The notes beneath the pieces were generated by a model. It was not told the DNA's origin. It worked only from the letters and a program-made list of their open reading frames with translations, and made no database searches. From Amycolatopsis thermophila (GTDB lineage Bacteria; Actinomycetota; Actinomycetes; Mycobacteriales; Pseudonocardiaceae): DNA of 64,000 nucleotides. The translations under genes and the position numbers were made by a program. Shown here in pieces: positions 41,790 through 52,619 of the stretch. The stretch lies in NCBI RefSeq assembly GCF_030814215.1, contig NZ_JAUSUT010000001.1, positions 5,084,001-5,148,000 of the forward strand, read 5' to 3'. The stretch's first letter is position 1. Every line of letters starts with the position of its first letter.

Positions 41790-42590
41790 CTACACCCGTG
41801 CCAGGATCGCCTGCGCGCGCAGGAGCACGGGACGGTCCACCATCTGACCCTTGTGGACAGCCACGGAACCGTCGGTCACCGCGGCCAGTACTTCCCGCGC
41901 CCACGCCACGTCGGCGTCGCTCGGGGTGAACGCTTCGGTCACTGCCGCCACCTGGCGCGGGTGGATGCACAGCTTGCCCGTGAACCCCAGTTCGACCGCG
42001 TGCGCGAGGTCGGCCCGCAGCACGTCCTCATCGTCCACAGTGGTCGTCACCCCGTCGATCGGCGCGCCGCACCCGGCCGCCGCGGCGGCGAGCACCACCG
42101 CGGACCGCGCGTGCCGCAACGCTTCCAGTGAACGGTGGTCGACACCGAGCTGCGCCGCCAGATCGACACTGCCGAACGCCGGGCGCACCACCGCGTCCGC
42201 CGAGCACACCTCGACCGCCCCGGCCACGCCGAGCGCCGTTTCGATCAACGGGATCACCCCGGTGCCCGTGGGCAGACGCCGGGCGATCGCGTCCAGGCTC
42301 GCCCGGCTCTCGGCCTTCGGCACCATCACGGCCAGGGCACGGCCGGCGACCGCGTCGAGGTCGTCGTCGAACCACGGCGTGCCCGCGCCGTTGATCCGCA
42401 CCACCGCGTGGTTCCCGTCGTCCAGCCACGCCCGGACGTGATCACGCGCGGCGACCTTGCTGTCCTCACCGACCGCGTCCTCCAGGTCGAGCACCACCGC
42501 GTCGCACCCCGACGCCGCGGCCTTCGCGAACCGGTCCGGCCGGTGACCCGGCACGAACAGGAAACTCCGTCCACTCGCGACACCGCTCAT
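41790..42590 (-). CDS. CitE-like acyl-CoA lyase (HpcH/HpaI family)
   Basis: A 266-residue TIM-barrel lyase: SFLFVPGHRPDRFAKAAASG, CDAVVLDLEDAVGEDSK with metal-binding acidic residues, MVPKAESRA, IPLIETALGV, AFGSVDLAAQLG and GFTGKLCIHPRQV. The family cleaves malyl-, citramalyl- or related beta-hydroxyacyl-CoA to acetyl-CoA plus an oxoacid. With the hydratase and dehydrogenase upstream it resembles the order of M. tuberculosis Rv2500c-Rv2499c-Rv2498c (from memory). It overlaps the hydratase gene by 4 bp. Confidence 0.85.
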   Translation of the reverse strand: MSGVASGRSFLFVPGHRPDRFAKAAASGCDAVVLDLEDAVGEDSKVAARDHVRAWLDDGNHAVVRINGAGTPWFDDDLDAVAGRALAVMVPKAESRASLDAIARRLPTGTGVIPLIETALGVAGAVEVCSADAVVRPAFGSVDLAAQLGVDHRSLEALRHARSAVVLAAAAAGCGAPIDGVTTTVDDEDVLRADLAHAVELGFTGKLCIHPRQVAAVTEAFTPSDADVAWAREVLAAVTDGSVAVHKGQMVDRPVLLRAQAILARV

Positions 42591-43426
42591 CGCTCGCTCC
42601 GCAGGGTTCCGGTCGCGGTCTGACGCCCGTGGACGTCGCGGACCGCGGTGGTGGTCTCGTCCTCCGCCTTGACCGCCCTGGCCACCAGGCCCTGGTGGTC
42701 GAACAGCGGCGACACCAGCCGGTAGGAGAACACCTGGTCACCGCCGCACCCCGTGGCGCGCGCGGCCTCCGCCATGGCGAGCGCCTGCAGCGGCCCGTGC
42801 GTCAGCAGCCCGGGATACCCCTCGACGTCGCGCGCGTAGTCACGGTCGTAGTGGATCCGGTGGGCGTTGTAGGTCAGCGCGGAGAACCGGAACAGCAGCG
42901 TCGGCGACACGTCCAGCGCCCACTCGCCAGGTCCGGCCGGCACCACCGGCGCCTCCTCCGCGGTCGTGGCGATCGTGGAGGTCTCCGGCCGGTACACGAC
43001 GTCCTGCCGCTCCTCGACGACGACCTGCCCGGCCTGCTCGACCAGGTGCTCGACCGCGACGAACGTCAACGGCCCCGACCGTCCCTGCTTCTCCTGCACC
43101 GACCGCACCCGCGTGCGCCGCGTTGCGGGCTCACCGCACCGCAGCGCACCCCGGGTCCGCACCTCACCGCCCGCCCACATCCGGCGGCGGCCCGGACCGG
43201 GCGGCGCGGGCACGCAGTTGCGGATCGGGTGCCCGTCCGGGCCGAGGTCGGCCTGCGCCGGGCGTTCCAGCAAGTAGAACCAGTGCCACAGCAGGGGCAG
43301 GCCCTCGCCGCGGTCGAGGTCCGGCACCGGGACGTCGAGCAGGGCGCCGAGTGCCTGCGCGGGCCCGGGGAGCAGGATTTCGGTGCGCTCGACGACCTCA
43401 CCGGCGGACGGCTGGGGTTGCGACAT
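42587..43426 (-). CDS. HTD2/FAS1-like dehydratase, mesaconyl-/itaconyl-CoA hydratase type
   Basis: A 279-residue hotdog-fold hydratase of the group that includes mesaconyl-C4-CoA hydratase: LPLLWHWFYLLERPAQADLG and RRRMWAGGEVRTRGALRCGE near the front, then FRFSALTYNAHRIHYDRDYA and YPGLLTHGPLQALAMAE, in which the NAHRIHYD segment holds the active His and Asp. It probably hydrates a C5 unsaturated dicarboxylyl-CoA for the CitE-like lyase encoded next. It overlaps that gene by 4 bp and follows the dehydrogenase by 12 bp. Confidence 0.82.
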   Translation of the reverse strand: MSQPQPSAGEVVERTEILLPGPAQALGALLDVPVPDLDRGEGLPLLWHWFYLLERPAQADLGPDGHPIRNCVPAPPGPGRRRMWAGGEVRTRGALRCGEPATRRTRVRSVQEKQGRSGPLTFVAVEHLVEQAGQVVVEERQDVVYRPETSTIATTAEEAPVVPAGPGEWALDVSPTLLFRFSALTYNAHRIHYDRDYARDVEGYPGLLTHGPLQALAMAEAARATGCGGDQVFSYRLVSPLFDHQGLVARAVKAEDETTTAVRDVHGRQTATGTLRSER

Positions 43427-43438
43427 GACCTTCCTTCG

Positions 43439-44590
43439 TCAGATGCGGTGGCGGTTGATGAGCTGGCGGGCGATGACGTTGCGCTGGATCTCGTTGGTGC
43501 CCTCGCCCACGATCATCAGGGGCGCGTCGCGGAAGTAGCGTTCGACGTCGAATTCGGTGGAGTAGCCGTAGCCGCCGTGGATGCGCACCGCGTCGAGCGC
43601 GATCTCCATGGCGGTTTCGGAGGCGAACAGCTTCGCCATGCCGCATTCGAGGTCGGCGCGCTCACCGGAGTCGTAGCGGCGGGCGGCGTGGTGGACCAGC
43701 TGGCGCGCGGCCTCGAGCTTGGTGGCCATGTCGGCGAGGTAGTTGCCGATCGACTGGTGCTGCCAGATCGGCTTGCCGAACGTCTCGCGTTGCTGGGCGT
43801 AACGCAGGGAGTCCTCCAGTGCGGCCCGACCCACGCCCAGAGCCCGGGAGGCGACCTGGATGCGGCCGATCTCCAGGCCGCGCATCATCTGCGCGAACCC
43901 CTGTCCCTCCACCCCGCCCAGCACCGCGGACGCGGGCACGCGCACGTCGTCGAAGGACAGCTCGCAGCTCTCGACGCCCTTGTAGCCGAGCTTGGGCAGA
44001 TCGCGGGACACCGAGAAGCCGGGGCCTTTTTCCACCAGCAGCACGCTGATGCCCTTGTGCGGCGGATCGGCCTCGGGGTCGGTCTTGCACAGCAGCGCCA
44101 CCAGATCCGAGCGGCGCGCGTTGGTGATCCACGTCTTCGACCCGTTGACCACATAGGACTCGCCGTCACGGCGGGCCCGGGTGCGCAACGCCTGCAGGTC
44201 CGATCCGCCCCCGGGTTCGGTCAGCGCCATCGTGGCCCGCAACGAACCGGTGGCCATGCGGGGCAGGTACCGGTCCTGCTGCTCGCGCGTGCCGTAGGTG
44301 ACCAGGAGCTTGGCGACCACGGTGTGCCCGCCCATCGCGCCGGCCAGGCTCATCCAGCCGCGCGCGAGTTCCTCGGTGACGGCCGAGTAGCACGGGGCGG
44401 ATACCGCCGCCTCGCCCCACGGCTCGGGGATCGCCAGCCCGAAGATACCCATCCGCTTCATCGCCTCGATGAGCTCTTCCGGATAGGTGTTCGCGTGTTC
44501 CAGCTCCTGCGCCACGGGCTTGACCTCGCGGTCGACCCATTCGGCGACCAGCGCGACGATCGCGGCCTCGTCCTCGCTCAGCCCGTCCAT
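43439..44590 (-). CDS. Acyl-CoA dehydrogenase
   Basis: A 383-residue acyl-CoA dehydrogenase: TMALTEPGGGSDLQALRTRA, SKTWITNARRSDLVALLCKT, and the C-terminal VGEGTNEIQRNVIARQLINR with the catalytic Glu. It is the promoter-proximal gene of the operon with the hydratase and lyase and is divergent from a GntR regulator. A branched or dicarboxylic acyl-CoA is the expected substrate, given the downstream hydratase and CitE-type lyase. Confidence 0.87.
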   Translation of the reverse strand: MDGLSEDEAAIVALVAEWVDREVKPVAQELEHANTYPEELIEAMKRMGIFGLAIPEPWGEAAVSAPCYSAVTEELARGWMSLAGAMGGHTVVAKLLVTYGTREQQDRYLPRMATGSLRATMALTEPGGGSDLQALRTRARRDGESYVVNGSKTWITNARRSDLVALLCKTDPEADPPHKGISVLLVEKGPGFSVSRDLPKLGYKGVESCELSFDDVRVPASAVLGGVEGQGFAQMMRGLEIGRIQVASRALGVGRAALEDSLRYAQQRETFGKPIWQHQSIGNYLADMATKLEAARQLVHHAARRYDSGERADLECGMAKLFASETAMEIALDAVRIHGGYGYSTEFDVERYFRDAPLMIVGEGTNEIQRNVIARQLINRHRI

Positions 44591-44620
44591 CGAGTGTCCT
44601 CTCCTCGCAGTGCTTACTCT

Positions 44621-44632
44621 ATTCTATAGAAT
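44621..44632. promoter_or_regulatory. GntR operator ATTCTATAGAAT
   Basis: A perfect 12-bp palindrome, conspicuously AT-rich against the surroundings, 31 bp upstream of the dehydrogenase start and 20 bp upstream of the GntR start. FadR-subfamily GntR regulators typically bind short AT-containing palindromes in this position, so it should control both directions. Confidence 0.65.
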
Positions 44633-44651
44633 CAGGGGAGGGGAGGTGGGC

Positions 44652-45350
44652 ATGAGCACAGCAGAGCGCCGCGCGAGCGGCCCGCGTCGCACGTCGTTCG
44701 ACACCAAGCAGCAGCTCAGCGAGAAGGTGGCCGCCTACATCCGCGAGGGCATCATGGTCGGCCAGTTCCGCGCGGGCGAGTACATCCGCACCGAACGGCT
44801 CGCCGAGGAGCTCGGGGTCAGCCCCACCCCGGTGCGGGAGGCGCTGATGCTGCTGGGCAGCGAGGGCTCGGTGCGGTGGGAGCCGCGGCGCGGGTACCGG
44901 GTCGTGCCGCTGACCACGCAGGACGTGAGCGACCTGTTCCGGGTGCAGGCCTTCATCGCGGGCGAGCTGGCCGCGCGCGCCGCCACCGAGCTCAGCGACG
45001 CGGACCTGGACCGGCTGGAGGAGACCCAGGCCGAGCTGGAACGGGCCGAGCGTGAGGGTGACCTGGACCTGGTCGAGACGCTGAACTACCGGATCCACCG
45101 CACGATCAACAAGGCTTCGGGCTCCGCGCGCCTGGCGGTGCTGCTCGGCATCACGGTCAGCTACGTGCCGCTGGGGTATTTCGCCTCGATCGAGGGGTGG
45201 TCGTCGGCGTCGGTCCACGACCACAGCCCGATCTTCCAGGCGCTGCGGGCCCGCGACCCGGACGGCGCCCGCAAGGCGATGACGGCGCACATCGAGCACG
45301 TCGGCGGCCGTCTCGTGGACCACCTGCGCAAGCGCGAAGTCCTCAGCTGA
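44652..45350 (+). CDS. GntR-family (FadR/FCD type) regulator
   Basis: A 232-residue regulator. The N-terminal winged HTH (about 20-88: VAAYIREGIMVGQFRAGEYI, then RTERLAEELGVSPTPVREAL) is followed by an all-helical FCD ligand domain with the metal-binding His in NYRIHRTINKASG and the later HIEHVGG. The ATG at 44652 has ggggaggtggg in front. It is divergent from the dehydrogenase-hydratase-lyase operon and is its probable repressor. Confidence 0.87.
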   Translation: MSTAERRASGPRRTSFDTKQQLSEKVAAYIREGIMVGQFRAGEYIRTERLAEELGVSPTPVREALMLLGSEGSVRWEPRRGYRVVPLTTQDVSDLFRVQAFIAGELAARAATELSDADLDRLEETQAELERAEREGDLDLVETLNYRIHRTINKASGSARLAVLLGITVSYVPLGYFASIEGWSSASVHDHSPIFQALRARDPDGARKAMTAHIEHVGGRLVDHLRKREVLS

Positions 45351-45592
45351 GCGTTCCGGGGAGCGATCCGGATGTCCTCGGGCGCGTAGACCGGCGGGCC
45401 GCGCCAGTGCCGTCACCCGCTCCGCGGTGGCCGCCGTCCGCCGGCCGGTGGCACTTCCCTCTCACCGGGCACCGTTGCGCTGTTCCCCCGCTTGGTGCAA
45501 GGACTTTCCCGAACGGCGGATTGCGCGGTCGGTGTTCAGTGGGGGTGTCCGCGCCCGGGAAACGGGCGCACGGTGCCGAAGGGGCGCATGCG

Positions 45593-46804
45593 ATGACCGT
45601 CAGCCTTCCCGCCTTTCCCGCCGCCGCGGAAAGACCGCTCGACACCTGCATCCGGCTCCGGGAGATCGCCCCGGTGGTCGAAGCGGAGTTCCCCGGCGGT
45701 GTGCCGGCCTACCTCGCGCTGACGCACACAGCGGTCCGCGAAATCCTCGCCGGCGACAACAAGGCGTTCGCGCGTGACCCGAAGCACTGGCCCGCCCTGT
45801 ACGACGGATCCATCCCGGAGGACTGGCCACTGCGCAGCATCGTCCAGGGCGATCACCTCTCCACCAAGGACGGCGCGGACCACCGGCGCCTGCGCGGGCT
45901 GATCGGCAAGGCGTTCACCCCCGCCCGGGTGCTCGACCTCGAGCCGCGGATCCAGCAGCTCGTCGACGAACTGCTGGACGGGGTCGAGGCCGCCGGCGAC
46001 GGGGTCGACCTCGTGCCCGAGTTCACCGAGGTGCTGCCGATGGCCGTGATCTGCGAGCTGTTCGGCGTCGCCGAGCCGGACCGGATGCGGTTGCGGAAGT
46101 GGACCGCCACGCTGCTGGCCCACACCACGCCGGCGGAGGAGGCGTTCGCGACGCAGAACGCGCTCATGTCCTACTTGCGCGAGCTGGTGGAGCGCAAGCA
46201 GGCCGAACCGGGCGACGACCTCACCACGAGCCTGGTCCAGGCCCGCGACGAGGGTGACAAACTCACCACCGACGAACTGGTCGGCGTGCTGTGGCTGATG
46301 CTGATCGCCGGCCACGAGACCACCGTCCACCTGATCGGCAACGCCGTGATCGCACTGTCCCAGCACCCCGCTCAACTCGAGCTCGCCCGGAACGAGGACC
46401 GGTGGGCCGATGTCGTCGAGGAGACGGTGCGCTACCGCCATTCGGTCATGATGACGAGCTTCCGCTTCACCGTGGAGGACGTGACCATCGCGGGCGTCGA
46501 CATCCCCAAGGGCAACGCGGTGGGTGTGGTCTACCAGGCGTGCGGCCTGGACCCGGAGGCCTACGGCGACACCGCGGGGGAGTTCGACATCACCCGCCGG
46601 CAGGGCGCGAACCTCGGGTTCGGCCACGGCCCGCGGTACTGCATCGGCGCCCCGCTCGCGCGCCTGGAGGGCAGGGTGGCGCTGTCCACCCTCTACCGGC
46701 GGCTGCCGGGCCTGCGGCTGGCGATCGACCCGGACGACATCCCGTATTCGCCGTCGTTCTTCACGATCGGCCCGCTGTCGATCCCGGTGAACCTCGGCCG
46801 GTAG
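45593..46804 (+). CDS. Cytochrome P450 (bacterial class I type)
   Basis: A 403-residue P450. The I-helix is LMLIAGHETTVHL, the ExxR motif is in VVEETVRYRHS, and heme-ligand Cys350 is in FGHGPRYCIGAPLARLEG. I chose ATG 45593 (MTVSLPAFPAAAERP) because the upstream frame is not protein-like. No ferredoxin or reductase gene is adjacent and the gene stands alone between GntR and argG, so the substrate is open. The 240 bp upstream (45351-45592) show no clear operator. Confidence 0.86.
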   Translation: MTVSLPAFPAAAERPLDTCIRLREIAPVVEAEFPGGVPAYLALTHTAVREILAGDNKAFARDPKHWPALYDGSIPEDWPLRSIVQGDHLSTKDGADHRRLRGLIGKAFTPARVLDLEPRIQQLVDELLDGVEAAGDGVDLVPEFTEVLPMAVICELFGVAEPDRMRLRKWTATLLAHTTPAEEAFATQNALMSYLRELVERKQAEPGDDLTTSLVQARDEGDKLTTDELVGVLWLMLIAGHETTVHLIGNAVIALSQHPAQLELARNEDRWADVVEETVRYRHSVMMTSFRFTVEDVTIAGVDIPKGNAVGVVYQACGLDPEAYGDTAGEFDITRRQGANLGFGHGPRYCIGAPLARLEGRVALSTLYRRLPGLRLAIDPDDIPYSPSFFTIGPLSIPVNLGR

Positions 46805-46822
46805 TCCGGGGCCGGACGCACG

Positions 46823-46863
46823 ACGGCGGCGGCGCGGGCGTTTCCGCCCGGCGCCGCCGCCGT
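46823..46863. terminator. Strong hairpin between P450 and argG
   Basis: acggcggcggcgcgggcg (46823-46840) pairs with the arm 46845-46863 with a single bulged G and a 4-base loop. The two genes converge here (stops at 46804 and 46873), so it can serve both as a terminator. Confidence 0.75.
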
Positions 46864-46872
46864 GTCGCGGGG

Positions 46873-48366
<1,494 letters not shown>

Positions 48367-48413
48367 CCGGGCCGCCGTGTTCCGGCCCACGTCACTGTTT
48401 CCGGCGCCGCCGG

Positions 48414-49868
48414 TCACCCTGCGTCATCGACGGCACGGGCTCGGTGCGGCGCCGCACCGGCGGGCGCCTTGCGGACGAACAGCGAGGTCAGCAGGGCGAG
48501 CAGCCCCACCACGCCGGCGACGACGAACGCGGTGCGCAGCCCTCCGGCGTCCGGGATCCCGCTCGCGGTGCCGAGGGTCGTCACGCTGACGAACACCGCC
48601 GTGCCGAAGGCCCCGGCCACCTGCTGGAGCGTGGCGAGGATGGCGCTGCCGTGCGAGTAGAGGTGATCGGGCAGCACGGCCAGCGCCGACGTCATCAGCG
48701 GGGTCATCATGAACCCGAGCCCGGCCATCAGCAGGACGTGGAAGGCGATCACCGCGGCCAGCGCCGACTCCGGGCCGAGCGTGGTGAACAGCCACAGCGA
48801 CGCCGCCATGGCCGCCGCCCCCGGGATCACCAGCGGGCGGGCGCCGAAGCGGTCGAACAGCGCCCCGACCGGCCGTCCGAGCAGCCCGAGGACCAGACCG
48901 CCGGGCAGGACGGCGAGACCGCTGACGAAGGTGGTCGTGTGCAGCACCGTCTGCAGGTACAGCGGCAGCATGATGGAGGCGACACCGAGCAGGCAGACGA
49001 ACAGCAGTGCGGTCAGCGCCAGTGCCACGACGAACCCGCGGTCGGTGAACGGCCGCAGGTCCAGCAGGGCCCGGTCGTCGCGCTGCAGGCGCAGCTGGCG
49101 CCAGGTGAACACCGCGAGCGCGGCGACGCCGACGACGATCGGCACCCACGGCGGCACGAGGTGGTGCCCGCCGGACTCGCCGATCGAGGCCAGGCCGAAG
49201 AGCACGCCGCCGAACCCGAGTGCGGACAACACCACCGACGGCACGTCCAGCGGCACCGCGCGCGGGTTGCCCTCGAGCCGGAACCACACCGCGCCGACGG
49301 TGAGCGCGGCGACCGCGAGCGGCAGCACGATCCAGAACATCCAGCGCCAGCCCAGGCCGGACAGCACGGCGCCACCGATGGTCGGGCCGATCGCGGGAGC
49401 GACCGCGATGACGATCGTGATGGTGCCCATCGTCGCGCCCCGCCTGGCGGGCGCCACCAGGCGCATCACCGAGGTCATCAGCAGTGGCAGCATCACCGCG
49501 GTGCCGCACGCCTGCACCACGCGGCCGACGAGCAGCACCGCGAAACCGGGCGCCAGGCCGCTGATCGCGGTGCCGAGGCTGAACAGCGTGAGCGAGGCGA
49601 GGAAGACCTGGCGCAGCGTGAACCGTTCCAGCAGGAACCCCGTCGTCGGGATGACCACGGCCATGGTCAGCAGGAAGCCGCTGGTCAGCCACTGGACGGT
49701 GGTGGTGGAGACCTGGAGGTCGACGGTCAGGTCGCGCAGCGCGACGCTGAGGATCGTCTCGTTGAGGATCATGACGAACGCCGACACGACCAGCACGCCG
49801 ATCAGCAGACCGGCTCGCGGCGGGGCCTCCGGGGCGGCGTCGGCCGGCGCGGTCGTGGGGGCGGGCAT
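48414..49868 (-). CDS. DHA2-family MFS multidrug exporter
   Basis: A 484-residue 14-helix exporter: VSAFVMILNETILSVALRDL in helix 1 (the LNETIL variant of the LmrB/Lde group), GFLLERFTLRQVFLASLTLF, motif C in VAPAIGPTIGGAVLSGLGWR, and WMFWIVLPLAVAALTVGA. No regulator is adjacent. It is divergent from the broken larA gene; the 68-bp gap contains gtatac near the likely promoters. Confidence 0.85.
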   Translation of the reverse strand: MPAPTTAPADAAPEAPPRAGLLIGVLVVSAFVMILNETILSVALRDLTVDLQVSTTTVQWLTSGFLLTMAVVIPTTGFLLERFTLRQVFLASLTLFSLGTAISGLAPGFAVLLVGRVVQACGTAVMLPLLMTSVMRLVAPARRGATMGTITIVIAVAPAIGPTIGGAVLSGLGWRWMFWIVLPLAVAALTVGAVWFRLEGNPRAVPLDVPSVVLSALGFGGVLFGLASIGESGGHHLVPPWVPIVVGVAALAVFTWRQLRLQRDDRALLDLRPFTDRGFVVALALTALLFVCLLGVASIMLPLYLQTVLHTTTFVSGLAVLPGGLVLGLLGRPVGALFDRFGARPLVIPGAAAMAASLWLFTTLGPESALAAVIAFHVLLMAGLGFMMTPLMTSALAVLPDHLYSHGSAILATLQQVAGAFGTAVFVSVTTLGTASGIPDAGGLRTAFVVAGVVGLLALLTSLFVRKAPAGAAPHRARAVDDAG

Positions 49869-49936
49869 GCGAATACCTCACAAAGTGGTGGGCGGGGTCG
49901 CGGCACCGGCGCCGCTGGAGCGGCCGGGACACGGCC

Positions 49937-51340
49937 GTGACCTCTGTATACGGTGCGAACGTCGCCGATGTCCACCACATTTCGCTCATCGGTCGCGAAG
50001 GGGACTTTCGCGCGGTCGCCGTTGGGACACCCGGTTGCCGCGAGTTGTCCCGGCGGTTTGCCCGGCGGCGGTGGTCTGCCCGAACCACCACGCACACGCT
50101 CCGCCCCCGCACATCCGGCATCTGCTCGGCGACGAACGCGGACGCCGCCCGGAGCTGCCCGCTGCCGCTGCTGCTGTCGGCCCTGCACGAGCAGCTGACC
50201 GGGCGGGCGAGCCGGGTGACCGTCGTGGTCGCGCTGGGCACGCACGCCGCGATGGACCAGGCGCGGCTGACGGCGTGGCTCGGCTGTCCGGCCGGCGCAA
50301 TCGGCGAGCGGTACCCCGGCGTGGAGGTGCGCAACCACGAGTGGTGGGACCCGACGACCTTCGTGACGGTCGGGCACATCGCGGCGGAGCGGATCGGCGA
50401 GCTGTCCGGCGGGCCGCTGCGGCGGGGCGTGGACGTGCGGGTGAACCGGGCGGTGGTCGAGCACGACGTGACCATCATCGTCGGCCCGGTGCTCCCGCAC
50501 GAGGTGGCCGGGTTCTCCGGCGGCAACGAGTACCTGTTCCCGGGGCTGTCGGGTCCCGAGGTCATCGACGTGTCGCACTGGCTGGGCGCGCTCATCACCA
50601 GCCGCGACATCATCGGCAGCGCGGCACCACGCCGGTGCGCGCGCTGATCGACGAGGCGGCGGCGCTGGTGCCGGGGGAGCGGCACGCGCTGTGCGTGGTG
50701 GTTCGGCCGGGCGGGACCACGTTGCACAGCCTGGTGTTCGGTGATCCGGTCCCGGCCTGGGCGGCGGCCGCGGTGTCGGCGGAGGTGCACGTGCGGTACC
50801 TCGACGCGCCGGTGCGGCGGGTGCTGTCGCTGATCCCGCCCAGGTACGACGACATGTGGACCGCCGCGAAGGGGTTCTACAAGGTCGAACCGGTCACCGC
50901 GGACGGCGGGCGGGTGGTGGTCCACGCGCCGGGCATCTCGGCGATGCACCCGGAGATCGAGGAGATCGGCTACCACACGCGGGACTACTTCACGAAGCAG
51001 TGGGCGAGGTTCGACCACCTGCACTGGGGGTGCTGGCCCACTCGACGCACCTGCGCGGTGCGGGAACCTGTTCCGAGCACGACGGCGAGCGGTGCCGCGT
51101 GACGGTCACGCTCGCGACGGGGATCCCGCAGGAGCGCGTGCGCGCGGTGAACCTGGACTACCTGGACCCGGCCGAGGTCGACCCGGCGGTCTGGGAGCCG
51201 ACCCGGACACCCTGGTGGTCCCCGACGCGGGCGAGGTGCTCTACCGCCTGCGCGAGCCGGGTACGGCGCTGATCGCGGCGCCGCCGGGCGCGCCGGCCGG
51301 TGGGGGCGAGGTGCCGTCGTGGCCGCGTGAGCGGAGGCTG
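49937..51340 (+). pseudogene. larA: Frameshifted lactate racemase-like gene (larA/DUF2088)
   Basis: The reading frame changes at least three times. Up to about 50625 it gives LPLLLSALHEQLTGRASRVT, then ALGTHAAMDQARLTAWLG and HEVAGFSGGNEYLFPG of nickel-dependent lactate racemase. It continues from about 50628 as TTPVRALIDEAAALVPGERH and AKGFYKVEPVTADGGRVVVH, from about 51030 as VLAHSTHLRGAGT, and near 51205 as PDTLVVPDAGEVLYRLREPG. Each break is repaired by adding one G in a G-rich run. The first 80 codons are poorly conserved. As it stands it cannot make the enzyme. Confidence 0.75.
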
Positions 51341-51413
51341 ATCGCCCGCACGGCGGGGCGCCCTCACCGTGGGGGACGCGGATCGCAGGCCCGGCCGGCC
51401 ACCAGCCGCGGGA

Positions 51414-52595
51414 TCAGTCCGGCAGGGGGCCGCCGCTGAGGAGGCCGCGTGCCACGGCCGCCGCGGTGGCCTCGTCGAGCACCGCGCGTACCGGCCGGCC
51501 CGACGAGCGGGCCAGTGCCGCGGCGTCCTCGAACTCCGGCGTCGCCTGGACGATCCGGCCGCCGCGGTGCGCCACCTTGATCCGCACGGTGCCACCGGCC
51601 GCCGGGACGTCGAACCAGGTGCGCGCCAGCGCGGACTTGGTCACCGCGATCCGCCGGAAGCCGATCGTGCTCGTCTCGGTCAGCAGGACCTCCGCGACCT
51701 CGTCCACCCGAGCGGCGGGCACCAGCACGGGCACGGTGTGGGCCGGCCCTTCTTCATCAGGGTCGGCGTCAGCCACGCGTCCGCCGCACCGCGGGAGAGC
51801 AGCACACCCGGCCACACCCGCGGATCCAGATCGTCCACATCGGCCTCGAGCACGACCTCGTCCGTCGCGTCCGCCTCCCCGGCGGAACCGATCGCCACGC
51901 GCACCACGTTGACCCGCCCCGGGAAGTCCTTCGTCCCCGCGCCGCACCCCGAGGTCTCCACGCGCATCGCGGGCAGTGGCCCGCACTCCGCGGCCAGCTC
52001 GGTCACCAGGGCCATGCCCGTCGGCGTCGCCAGCTCGCCGTCACCTCCGGCGCGGACCCGCCACCCCCGCGCCATCGGCAGCACCGCGGGCACCGGCACG
52101 GGCATCTCCCCGTGCGCGGGCCGCACCGTGCCCGACCCGACCGCGACCGGGCTCGCCACGATCCGCTCCACGCCCAGGTGGTTCAGCGCCGCGCAGTACC
52201 CGACGACGTCGGCGATCGCGTCCAGCACAGCCACCTCGTGGAAGTGCACGGCGTCCACGCTCGTGCCGTGGACGCCCGCCTCCGCCTCCGCCAGCCGGGC
52301 GAACACGCGCACCGCGTCGTCCCGCACCGCCCGGCAGCGGAGCCGCCGCCGGCATCTCCCGGATCGCGGCCCAGTGCCGGTGCGGCGGATCGTTCACGAG
52401 CGCGACCGGATCGGCCTTCACCGCGCGCATCCCGCCGCGCACCACCTCCGCCACGTCCACCCGGACCGCGCCGGGTACCACCGCGTCGACCGCCCGCTGC
52501 ACCACGGCCACCGGCGCCCCCGCGTCGAGCAGCGCCCCGAGCACCATGTCCCCGGCCACGCCCGCCGACACGTCCGACCAGGCCGGCACCGTCAC
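51414..52595 (-). pseudogene. larC: Frameshifted nickel-pincer cofactor synthesis gene (larC)
   Basis: Three frames together give LarC, which inserts nickel into the racemase cofactor. The N-terminus is SDVSAGVAGDMVLGALLDAG, then from about 52335 RDDAVRVFARLAEAEAGVHG and VHFHEVAVLDAIADVVGYCA, with VETSGCGAGTKDFPGRVN and LEADVDDLDPR. From about 51750 it continues as HTVPVLVPAARVDEVAEVLL to GGPLPD. The break near 51750 is repaired by one added G; the one near 52335 needs one base removed or two added. The start is probably GTG 52595. It converges on the equally broken larA. Confidence 0.75.
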
Positions 52596-52619
52596 GCGGC
52601 CCAACCTACCGGCGCAGGA

